From positions 4,358,084 to 4,422,083 of the forward strand of contig NZ_KV440949.1 in the NCBI RefSeq assembly GCF_001636315.1: 64,000 nucleotides of DNA. Direction: 5' to 3'. The stretch is from Neobacillus mesonae (lineage in GTDB: Bacteria > Bacillota > Bacilli > Bacillales > Cytobacillaceae). Both the position numbers and the translations under genes were made by a program. Within the stretch, counting starts at the first letter, position 1. Every line of letters starts with the position of its first letter. Positions 57,277 through 64,000 of the stretch are shown piece by piece. The notes beneath the pieces were generated by a model. That model searched no databases. It was not told where the DNA came from and saw only the letters and a list, made by a program, of their open reading frames with translations.

Positions 57277-57867
57277 TTATTTATGATAGTTCGATTGCTT
57301 TTCTTGTTCTTTTTTTAACCTTTTTTCTTCTTTGGGTGAAAGCTTTTTATCAGGCTTTTCAGTTGCTCGTTTCGGATTCGGTGTGATTAAGTCCCCAGGG
57401 ATTTGTGGGATTAAGCGGCCGGCAACATCCGCAAGCTCCTCCATAATCCCTTGAATTGGTCTGTTGTTTCTAATATCGGCTTGTATTTCTTTTAGTCTTT
57501 GGGTTGTATCCGGGTCAGCTACGACGACCGCATTTGCGCCATACGGATCCTTCTTAAGGCTTTCGGCAACAGAATATTTAATGCTGCCCACCTGTGAACG
57601 TTCAAGTTTGGCGTTAACGTCAATCCCTACAATCGCATATCTCCCCAAAACAACGGCAGTTGCATCATTTACGTTGGGAATACTTGTCGCCAGTTCCACT
57701 AACCGTTTGGAAATTTCCTGTCCCGACTTTCGATCCACACTTTCAATGTAACTGTTTTTGACATTCACTAATGATTGCTGTTTGCCGTCTGTAATTTGTT
57801 TTTCGTTATTGTTATTGCATCCGGCCACAAAAAAACAGATGACCATTGCACAAAGAGTTTTTTTCAT
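57277..57867 (-). CDS. ylaJ: YhcN/YlaJ-family sporulation lipoprotein
   Basis: This 196-residue protein has a lipoprotein signal (MKKTLCAMVICFFVAGC), a YhcN/YlaJ domain (about 45-140; SIPNVNDATAVVLGRYAIVGI) and a Lys/Glu-rich tail. Relatives are in spore membranes and affect germination. The start ATG 57867 (minus) follows GGAGGCGATC; the 48-codon extension is rejected. It is divergent from ylaK. Confidence 0.85.
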   Translation of the reverse strand: MKKTLCAMVICFFVAGCNNNNEKQITDGKQQSLVNVKNSYIESVDRKSGQEISKRLVELATSIPNVNDATAVVLGRYAIVGIDVNAKLERSQVGSIKYSVAESLKKDPYGANAVVVADPDTTQRLKEIQADIRNNRPIQGIMEELADVAGRLIPQIPGDLITPNPKRATEKPDKKLSPKEEKRLKKEQEKQSNYHK

Positions 57868-58050
57868 ACATGATCGCCTCCAACTGCCTTTAAATTTAAA
57901 GCAAATTCTTATATTCGACATACATTTATTGTGCGGAATACCTTCTATCTTTATTCCAATAAACATATATTTTACCAATGTCCCATCTATCAAGAGGTTG
58001 GCTATATTCAATTAACTGGACTTACACCATGTGAAGCAGGAGGCGTTTCT

Positions 58051-59379
58051 TTGGGTAAAATATACGTCTTAGATACAAATGTATTATTACAAGATCCCTA
58101 TTCCATTTTTTCCTTTGAAGATAACGAAGTTGTGATTCCAGCTGTAGTCCTTGAAGAAGTGGACTCAAAGAAAAGGTATATGGATGAGATTGGAAGGAAT
58201 GCGAGGCACGTATCGAGATTAATAGATGGTCTTAGAACAACTGGAAAGCTTCATGAAAAGATCCCGCTGGACAATGGCGGTACGATTAGAATTGAACTTA
58301 ATCACAGGTCGTTTCATGAGCTTCAAGATATTTTTGTGGAAAAAACAAATGATAATCGGATTCTTGCGGTGGCAAAGAATCTATTCTTAGAAGAGCAGAC
58401 AAAAGAGGATGGGAAGCCTGTTATCCTTGTAAGCAAGGATGCCCTTGTTAGAGTGAAAGCGGATGCCCTGGGACTAACTGCGGAAGATTTTTTAAACGAT
58501 CGTGTCGTGGAAATTGATCACATTTATACAGGCTTTTCCGAAGTTTTCGTTCCTGTTGAAAAGGTAAAGCAGTTCTATGACAAAGGAGAATTGCTGCTAG
58601 CAGAAATTGTGAAATATTCCTTTTATCCGCATCAGTTCCTGATTTTAAAAGATGCCCTTGGAAGTTCAGCTTCGGCTATTGGAATGGTTGATCAAACAGG
58701 TAAAAAGGTAAAAAAACTAATTCTTAATCAAGAGCATGTATGGGGCATTCATCCAAGAAATGTACAGCAAACAATGGCCATTGAATTATTATTGCGTAAA
58801 GACATACCGCTGGTTACCTTAATTGGAAAGGCCGGCACAGGTAAAACCTTGCTTGCTCTTGCAGCGGGGTTAATGCAAACGGAGGATTTTCGTGAATTTA
58901 AAAAATTATTGGTAGCAAGACCCATTGTGCCGGTGGGGAAGGATTTAGGTTTTTTACCAGGGGAAAAACAAGAAAAATTAAGGCCGTGGATGCAGCCGAT
59001 TTACGATAACTTAGAGTACCTATTCAATACAAAAAAGCCCGGTGAGCTGGATGCGATTTTAGCAGGGATGGGTTCGATTGAAGTAGAGGCGTTAACGTAT
59101 ATACGAGGCAGAAGCCTTCCAAAACAATTTATCATCATTGATGAGGCGCAAAACCTTACGAAGCATGAGGTCAAAACGATTTTAACCCGTGTTGGAGAAG
59201 GTAGTAAGATCGTCTTAATGGGTGATCCTGAACAAATTGACCATCCATATCTTGATGCCTATAATAATGGTCTTACCTATGTTGTGGAAAGGTTTAAAGA
59301 CCAGAACGTTTCCGGGCATGTGAAGCTTTTAAAGGGTGAAAGGTCAGGTTTGGCCCGATTAGCGGCTGATTTGTTGTAA
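58051..59379 (+). CDS. ylaK: PIN-PhoH family ATPase YlaK
   Basis: This 442-residue protein has an N-terminal PIN nuclease domain (KIYVLDTNVLLQDP, with acidic residues DSKKR and DNRILAVA) and a C-terminal PhoH ATPase (GKAGTGKT, FIIIDEAQN). Such PhoH2 proteins act as RNA helicase/ribonucleases. The start is TTG 58051, seven bases from AGGAGGCG; a 40-codon extension is rejected, and the length then equals B. subtilis YlaK. Confidence 0.9.
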   Translation: MGKIYVLDTNVLLQDPYSIFSFEDNEVVIPAVVLEEVDSKKRYMDEIGRNARHVSRLIDGLRTTGKLHEKIPLDNGGTIRIELNHRSFHELQDIFVEKTNDNRILAVAKNLFLEEQTKEDGKPVILVSKDALVRVKADALGLTAEDFLNDRVVEIDHIYTGFSEVFVPVEKVKQFYDKGELLLAEIVKYSFYPHQFLILKDALGSSASAIGMVDQTGKKVKKLILNQEHVWGIHPRNVQQTMAIELLLRKDIPLVTLIGKAGTGKTLLALAAGLMQTEDFREFKKLLVARPIVPVGKDLGFLPGEKQEKLRPWMQPIYDNLEYLFNTKKPGELDAILAGMGSIEVEALTYIRGRSLPKQFIIIDEAQNLTKHEVKTILTRVGEGSKIVLMGDPEQIDHPYLDAYNNGLTYVVERFKDQNVSGHVKLLKGERSGLARLAADLL

Positions 59380-59395
59380 TATTCCGGATAACAAA

Positions 59396-59424
59396 GAAAC
59401 GGGCGCCTGATGGGCTCCCGTTTC
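59396..59424. terminator. Bidirectional terminator after ylaK
   Basis: GAAACGGGCGCC and GGGCTCCCGTTTC; one mismatch in the stem. The T tract is modest. Confidence 0.75.
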
Positions 59425-59438
59425 TGCTATATCGCCTT

Positions 59439-59936
59439 CTATTTGACGAAAAACCCGGTTACATTTTTGATTGGGTCATCTTGATTGGAACCATCCCCAT
59501 AATAAATATGGACGGGTCCATCTGCCGTAATTGGTTTTCCGTTATCGGAAAATTTTAAGATAAGATCGACTGCTTCTTTGAAAGGCAGCTCTATTTCACC
59601 ATTTTTTGTTTGGATTAGAAGAATAGAAGCATCTGCTTCAGGTTCGGAATTCATAAGGAAAGGTTTAAACAGCATTCCGAATGTGCCGGTTAATACTTTC
59701 TCTTTTTCAAATTTTTTCTCTGTTTTTAATGTTGGCGGAAAAACTGCGCCTTCCATTATTTCACGATCCCAATGTTTCGATACCGCTTTCGTATATTCTT
59801 CCAAAGAATTGTCTGCTTCTTTTTCTTTTATAAAATAGGTAGTTAAATCAAGACGGCGATCATCAAATATCCACGTAGTTGGATCAAGCGTAATCGAGTA
59901 CTTAACCTTTCCTGAAATCATAATAATATTTTCCAT
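59439..59936 (-). CDS. Conserved hypothetical protein, 165 aa
   Basis: The soluble 165-residue protein begins MENIIMISGKVKYSITLDP and continues TTWIFDDRRLDLTTYF. It contains a central acidic region and ends GSNQDDPIKNVTGFFVK. Some databases may label such proteins peptidyl-prolyl isomerase; I see no isomerase motif and do not adopt that. ATG 59936 (minus) follows AGGGGGTAT. Confidence 0.72.
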   Translation of the reverse strand: MENIIMISGKVKYSITLDPTTWIFDDRRLDLTTYFIKEKEADNSLEEYTKAVSKHWDREIMEGAVFPPTLKTEKKFEKEKVLTGTFGMLFKPFLMNSEPEADASILLIQTKNGEIELPFKEAVDLILKFSDNGKPITADGPVHIYYGDGSNQDDPIKNVTGFFVK

Positions 59937-60102
59937 CGTGTATACCCCCTAATGAATAACCACAATTAATTATAGCGTTTTTTGATCGGAATTCATAATC
60001 CTAACTGTTTTCAGTTACAATCCTCATAGTTCTTGCAATTTTCACGTGTAAACGGTAAAATTTATAGATAAGTTGAATAATCGCTCTGAAACGGGGGGAT
60101 CA

Positions 60103-60387
60103 ATGTTGGCGTCTGAAATGATCGTGAATCACCAAGAAAAAGCATATGCCTTATTACAGGCTGACGCTGAGAAAATTTTGAAGCTTATTAAAGTGCAAAT
60201 GGACAATCTCACGATGCCTCAATGCCCTCTTTATGAAGAGGTATTGGATACACAAATGTTTGGCCTGTCTAGAGAAATAGACTTTGCTGTTCGATTGGGC
60301 TTAATAGATAGTAAGGATGGTAAAGCGATTATTGATACATTGGAAAAAGAATTATCTGCGCTTCACGATGCATCCCTAGGAAAGTAA
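60103..60387 (+). CDS. ylaN: YlaN (UPF0358), iron-homeostasis protein
   Basis: This 94-residue helical protein matches YlaN closely ([40 protein letters not shown]). YlaN binds iron and interacts with Fur to relieve repression in B. subtilis and S. aureus, and is essential under iron limitation. ATG 60103 follows GGGGGGAT; a ten-codon extension is rejected. It precedes ftsW as in B. subtilis. Confidence 0.9.
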   Translation: MLASEMIVNHQEKAYALLQADAEKILKLIKVQMDNLTMPQCPLYEEVLDTQMFGLSREIDFAVRLGLIDSKDGKAIIDTLEKELSALHDASLGK

Positions 60388-60392
60388 AAGGG

Positions 60393-60435
60393 AAAAACTC
60401 AAACAATTCTCCTTGAATTGTTTGGGTTTTTTATT
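60393..60435 (+). terminator. ylaN terminator
   Basis: AAAACTCAAACAATTC and GAATTGTTTGGGTTTT then TT. Confidence 0.9.
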
Positions 60436-60568
60436 ATTTTTTTACTCATCCTGTCTGAATATTCAATATTAAAATGTTGTAACAAAATATCTTTTCAGTA
60501 AGTCAAAGCGTTCATTTTCTATTATAATAGATGGATATAAAACCATTATGAAAATGAGGACGGCTTAT

Positions 60569-61774
60569 ATGGGTAAAAAAATATTGAAATCATATGATTA
60601 TTCTTTAATCATCGCAATATTTTTATTGTGTGCGTTTGGTTTAGTCATGATCTACAGCTCAAGCATGGCATGGGCAGGTCCGCGGTATGGAGTGGCACCT
60701 GATTTTTTCTATCAAAAACAAAAGTTGTGGCTCTTAGGATTTCTGCTGATTTTTCTATTTACTGCCACCATTCCCTATAAGATCATGAAGTTCACAAACA
60801 TTCTAGTGATTATTGTGGGGGCTTCAATTGTTACACTTTTGGGATTGTTTGTTTTTGGTTATACTGCAGGAGGCGCTCAAAGCTGGTATAAAATCGGCTC
60901 GTTAAAAATTCAGCCTGCTGAATTTGTAAAGCTTGCCGTGATCATTTACTTAGCGGCAGTTTACGCTAAAAAGCAGGCCTATATCAATCAATTTAATAAG
61001 GGTGTATTACCGCCGCTTGCTTATTTGTTTATTGTTTGCTTCTTGATTATCCTGCAGCCAGACTATGGAACAGCGAGCATTATTGCACTTATTGCCGGAA
61101 CAATTGTTTTTTGCTCCGGTATGAATTTTAAAAATATCGCGAAATTATTGATTATGACGCTTGTAATTCTCTTACCGGTAGCGTTAGTTTTAAAGGGTCA
61201 TTTCTTAACCGAAAAGCGATCGAGCCGATTTGCGGTATTGGACAACCCGTTTGCCGCGGAATATGTGAATGACGCGGGCTTTCACTTGGCCAATTCATAT
61301 ATTGCCATTGGATCAGGCGGCATCAATGGGTTGGGGCTTGGAAAAAGTATACAAAAGCTGGGCTATCTGCCGGAATCCCACACGGACTTTATTATGGCTG
61401 TCATAGCTGAGGAGCTCGGGGTTTGGGGAGTAGGGTTTGTGATTCTATTACTCTCATATATTGTTTTAAGAGGAATCTATATCGGGCTTCAATGTAAGGA
61501 TCCATTCGGAAGTCTTTTGGCCATCGGGATTTCTAGTATGATTGGGATTCAATCCTTTATCAATCTAGCAGGTGTTTCTGGAATTATTCCGCTTACCGGC
61601 GTAACGCTTCCATTTATTAGCTACGGTGGTTCATCGCTCCTAATGCTTGCCGCGGCAGCAGGAATATTAGTAAATGTCTCAATGTTTGTGAGGTTTGAGA
61701 AAAAATACAAAAATAAACAGGGACAAGCTGATAATAGCAAGCAGCATCGTGATGGGAAAGTTTATTATATTTAA
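60569..61774 (+). CDS. ftsW: Septal peptidoglycan polymerase FtsW
   Basis: This 401-residue SEDS protein has ten membrane segments. Conserved parts are GLVMIYSSS (TM1), SWYKIGSLKIQPAEFVKLAVI, ILQPDYGTA and the late loop SHTDFIMAVIAEELG with GVTLPFISYGGSS. It polymerises lipid II at the septum with a class B PBP. ATG 60569 is seven bases from GAGGACGG; the seven-codon extension from 60548 is rejected. Ordered ylaN-ftsW-pycA as in B. subtilis. Confidence 0.94.
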   Translation: MGKKILKSYDYSLIIAIFLLCAFGLVMIYSSSMAWAGPRYGVAPDFFYQKQKLWLLGFLLIFLFTATIPYKIMKFTNILVIIVGASIVTLLGLFVFGYTAGGAQSWYKIGSLKIQPAEFVKLAVIIYLAAVYAKKQAYINQFNKGVLPPLAYLFIVCFLIILQPDYGTASIIALIAGTIVFCSGMNFKNIAKLLIMTLVILLPVALVLKGHFLTEKRSSRFAVLDNPFAAEYVNDAGFHLANSYIAIGSGGINGLGLGKSIQKLGYLPESHTDFIMAVIAEELGVWGVGFVILLLSYIVLRGIYIGLQCKDPFGSLLAIGISSMIGIQSFINLAGVSGIIPLTGVTLPFISYGGSSLLMLAAAAGILVNVSMFVRFEKKYKNKQGQADNSKQHRDGKVYYI

Positions 61775-61776
61775 CC

Positions 61777-61812
61777 TAAGCGACGGGACCTATTTAAGGT
61801 CCTGCGCTTTTA
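61777..61812 (+). terminator. Hairpin between ftsW and pycA
   Basis: AAGCG..GGGACCT and AGGTCC..GCGCTT pair with internal mismatches and end in TTTT. It probably separates the two units. Confidence 0.6.
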
Positions 61813-61842
61813 AATACACATATATAAAAGAGGTGCTTTCTG

Positions 61843-64000
61843 GTGACAAGACAAATCAATAAAGTGTTAGTTGCTAACAGGGGAGAAATAGCAATAAGGG
61901 TTTTTCGTGCTTGTACTGAACTGAATATTCGCACTGTTGCAATATATTCGAAAGAAGATTCCGGTTCATATCACCGCTATAAAGCAGATGAAGCATATCT
62001 GGTTGGCGAAGGAAAAAAGCCGATTGATGCCTATCTGGATATTGACGGCATTATTGCCATCGCCAAAAAAAGCGGGGCTGATGCAATTCACCCTGGATAT
62101 GGTTTCTTATCTGAAAATATTCATTTTGCGAAGCGCTGTGAAGATGAAGGAATCATTTTTATTGGTCCGACAAGTGAACATTTAGATATGTTTGGTGACA
62201 AGGTTAAGGCGAGACATCAAGCTGAGCTTGCAGGTATTCCGGTGATCCCTGGGAGCGGGGGACCTGTTCAGGATTTGGGCGAAGTAGAAGAATTTACAGA
62301 TGCTTTTGGATTCCCAATCATGATTAAAGCGGCATTAGGCGGCGGCGGAAGAGGTATGAGAATTGTCAGAAGCCGTGATGAAGTACAGGAAGCTTTTACC
62401 CGAGCAAAATCAGAAGCAAAGGCTGCATTTGGCAATGATGAGGTCTATGTTGAAAAATTAATCGAAAAACCGAAGCATATAGAAGTTCAAATTATTGGCG
62501 ATAAACAAGGAAATATTGTTCATTTATATGAGCGGGATTGTTCCGTTCAGCGTCGTCACCAAAAGGTGGTCGAAATTGCACCTAGTGTTTCCCTATCGGA
62601 TGAGTTAAGAAAGCGAATTTGCGATGCAGCAGTAAAATTAATGAAAAATGTCGGTTACGTCAATGCCGGGACTGTTGAATTCCTTGTTGCCGGTGACGAT
62701 TTTTATTTTATTGAGGTTAATCCGCGTATTCAGGTAGAACATACTGTTACAGAAATGGTAACAGGAATTGATATTGTTCATACCCAGATTTTCATAGCGG
62801 AAGGTCATGAGCTCCATGGTCCAATGATCGGCATCCCTCAGCAAAAGGAAATTCCGTTATTTGGCTATGCGATCCAATCTAGGGTAACAACAGAGGACCC
62901 GCTAAATCAATTTATGCCGGATACCGGAAAAATCATGGCTTATCGTTCCGGCGGTGGTTTTGGTGTCCGTCTGGATGCAGGGAACGGCTTCCAAGGGGCA
63001 GTGATTACTCCATACTATGATTCATTGCTTGTGAAACTTTCAACATGGGCATTGACATTTGAACAGGCTGCGGCAAAGATGGTTCGAAATTTACAAGAGT
63101 TTAGAATAAGAGGCATTAAAACGAATATTCCATTTTTAGAAAATGTTGTTAAGCACGAGAAGTTCTTAAATGGCGAATATGACACTTCATTTATCGATAC
63201 GACACCTGAATTATTTATTTTCCCTGTTAGTAAAGACCGTGGTACAAAAATGTTGAATTATATCGGAAATGTTACAATAAACGGCTTCCCGGGAATTGAA
63301 AAGAAAAAGCGTCCGGTTTTTACAAAGCCAAGGGTTCCAGAACTCCCATATGATTACCCAACAAAAGCAGGTACGAAACAAATCCTTGATACTCAGGGTG
63401 CCGAGGGACTTGTAAATTGGGTGAAAGGCCAAAAACAGGTATTATTAACGGACACCACATTCCGCGATGCTCATCAATCACTGCTCGCGACACGAATGAG
63501 AACTACGGATATAGCACATATTGCTGAACCTACAGCCAAACTTCTTCCGGATTTATTTTCCTTCGAAATGTGGGGCGGAGCGACTTTTGATGTGGCATAC
63601 AGATTTTTAAAAGAAGACCCATGGGAACGTCTATTAACATTGCGGGAAAAAATCCCTAATGTATTATTTCAAATGCTGTTCCGCGGTGCGAATGCGGTCG
63701 GCTACAAAAACTATCCGGATAATGTTATTAGGGAATTTGTGAATCACTCAGCAGCAGCCGGAATTGACGTGTTTAGAATCTTTGACAGCTTAAACTGGGT
63801 AAAAGGAATGGAGACAGCCATTGATGCAGTAAGACAATCAGGCAAGATTGCAGAAGCTGCCATTTGTTATACTGGTGACATTTTGGACCCAGCAAGGACT
63901 AAATATAACTTGGAATACTATAAGAACCTTGCTAAAGAGCTGGAAAACCAAGGAGCACATATACTCGGCATCAAAGATATGGCTGGTCTTTTGAAACCAG
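61843..64000 (+). CDS. pycA: Pyruvate carboxylase, 5' part (runs off the window)
   Basis: About 719 of roughly 1,150 residues are visible. The biotin carboxylase domain (VLVANRGEIAIRVFRAC, HPGYGFLSEN, ATP-grasp loop KAALGGGGRGMR, EVNPRIQVEHTVTE) is followed by the start of the pyruvate-binding carboxyltransferase domain (TDTTFRDAHQSLLATRMR, FEMWGGATFDVAYRFL). The biotinyl-lysine domain is outside. The start is GTG 61843, seven bases from AGAGGTG. In B. subtilis apo-DarB activates this enzyme; darB is at 27690. Frame stays open to the end. Confidence 0.97.
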   Translation, partial: MTRQINKVLVANRGEIAIRVFRACTELNIRTVAIYSKEDSGSYHRYKADEAYLVGEGKKPIDAYLDIDGIIAIAKKSGADAIHPGYGFLSENIHFAKRCEDEGIIFIGPTSEHLDMFGDKVKARHQAELAGIPVIPGSGGPVQDLGEVEEFTDAFGFPIMIKAALGGGGRGMRIVRSRDEVQEAFTRAKSEAKAAFGNDEVYVEKLIEKPKHIEVQIIGDKQGNIVHLYERDCSVQRRHQKVVEIAPSVSLSDELRKRICDAAVKLMKNVGYVNAGTVEFLVAGDDFYFIEVNPRIQVEHTVTEMVTGIDIVHTQIFIAEGHELHGPMIGIPQQKEIPLFGYAIQSRVTTEDPLNQFMPDTGKIMAYRSGGGFGVRLDAGNGFQGAVITPYYDSLLVKLSTWALTFEQAAAKMVRNLQEFRIRGIKTNIPFLENVVKHEKFLNGEYDTSFIDTTPELFIFPVSKDRGTKMLNYIGNVTINGFPGIEKKKRPVFTKPRVPELPYDYPTKAGTKQILDTQGAEGLVNWVKGQKQVLLTDTTFRDAHQSLLATRMRTTDIAHIAEPTAKLLPDLFSFEMWGGATFDVAYRFLKEDPWERLLTLREKIPNVLFQMLFRGANAVGYKNYPDNVIREFVNHSAAAGIDVFRIFDSLNWVKGMETAIDAVRQSGKIAEAAICYTGDILDPARTKYNLEYYKNLAKELENQGAHILGIKDMAGLLKP

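Overview
The window is chromosomal DNA from a Bacillaceae bacterium with moderately low GC. It is probably a Bacillus sensu lato or Neobacillus-type soil spore former; that placement is inference from gene content and gene order, not a computed phylogeny. Strong AGGAGG-type ribosome sites, frequent TTG and GTG starts, SigA promoters, CtsR and GlpP control elements and sporulation-type genes (kinD, ykvI, ylaJ) all fit. From memory, most of the gene order follows the Bacillus subtilis kinD-to-pycA chromosome segment. There is no prophage, CRISPR array, rRNA or tRNA gene that I can see. Most of the window is core genome.

Layout. 1-812: end of a fixC-fixX electron-transfer flavoprotein:quinone oxidoreductase operon. 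965-11363: a small unknown gene, an Fsr-type efflux pump, the orphan sensor kinase kinD, mhqR, an M3 oligoendopeptidase, clpE with tandem CtsR operators, ykvI, a CPBP membrane protease and ykvS. 11589-16882: glycerol regulon glpP-glpF-glpK-glpD, with two GlpP-type leader terminators and a cre over the glpF promoter. 17110-19088: ptsH-ptsI. 19204-25455: an SDR lacking the usual catalytic Tyr/Lys, a lipoprotein, ykwC, patA, ykyB, the Tat phosphoesterase ykuE and a C39-like lipoprotein. 25601-33928: ykuI (degenerate EAL), ykuJ, darB/ykuL, a DHA2 pump, ccpC, dapH-dapL, peroxiredoxin ykuU and thioredoxin-like ykuV. 34069-41207: a DUF4349 lipoprotein, ktrC, a degraded IS1182-like element, rnjA-rpoY, a candidate 23-residue cationic peptide gene, ykrA, defB and ykyA. 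41662-46587: pdhABCD. 46715-53284: small conserved genes, the dual-function RNA gene sr1/sr1P, speA, a FabK/nitronate-monooxygenase-like flavoprotein, yktA, yktB, ykzI and suhB. 53307-53539: a second, short copy of the same element. 53561-64000: ylaF, typA, ylaH, ylaI, ylaL, ylaJ, ylaK (PhoH), ylaN, ftsW and the 5' part of pycA.

How genes work together. HPr and enzyme I feed catabolite control (cre sites at glpF and sr1) and should phosphorylate GlpK, which keeps His230. CcpC, pdhABCD and pycA form the pyruvate/TCA entry. DarB, KtrC and PycA link c-di-AMP to potassium and oxaloacetate supply. RnjA, RpoY and SR1P are tied to RNA turnover. YkuU and YkuV are a thiol-redox pair.

The most unusual structure is a pair of related elements (35750-36533 and 53307-53539). 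Each sits in a bidirectional Rho-independent terminator between convergent genes and is flanked by a perfect direct duplication of the entire 19-bp terminator hairpin. The longer copy carries a frameshifted, internally deleted IS1182-family transposase remnant; the short copy is MITE-like. Other points of interest are a YkuI whose EAL metal-binding residues are replaced, an SR1P gene too short for routine ORF calling, and a perfect 12-bp inverted repeat upstream of the peroxiredoxin promoter.
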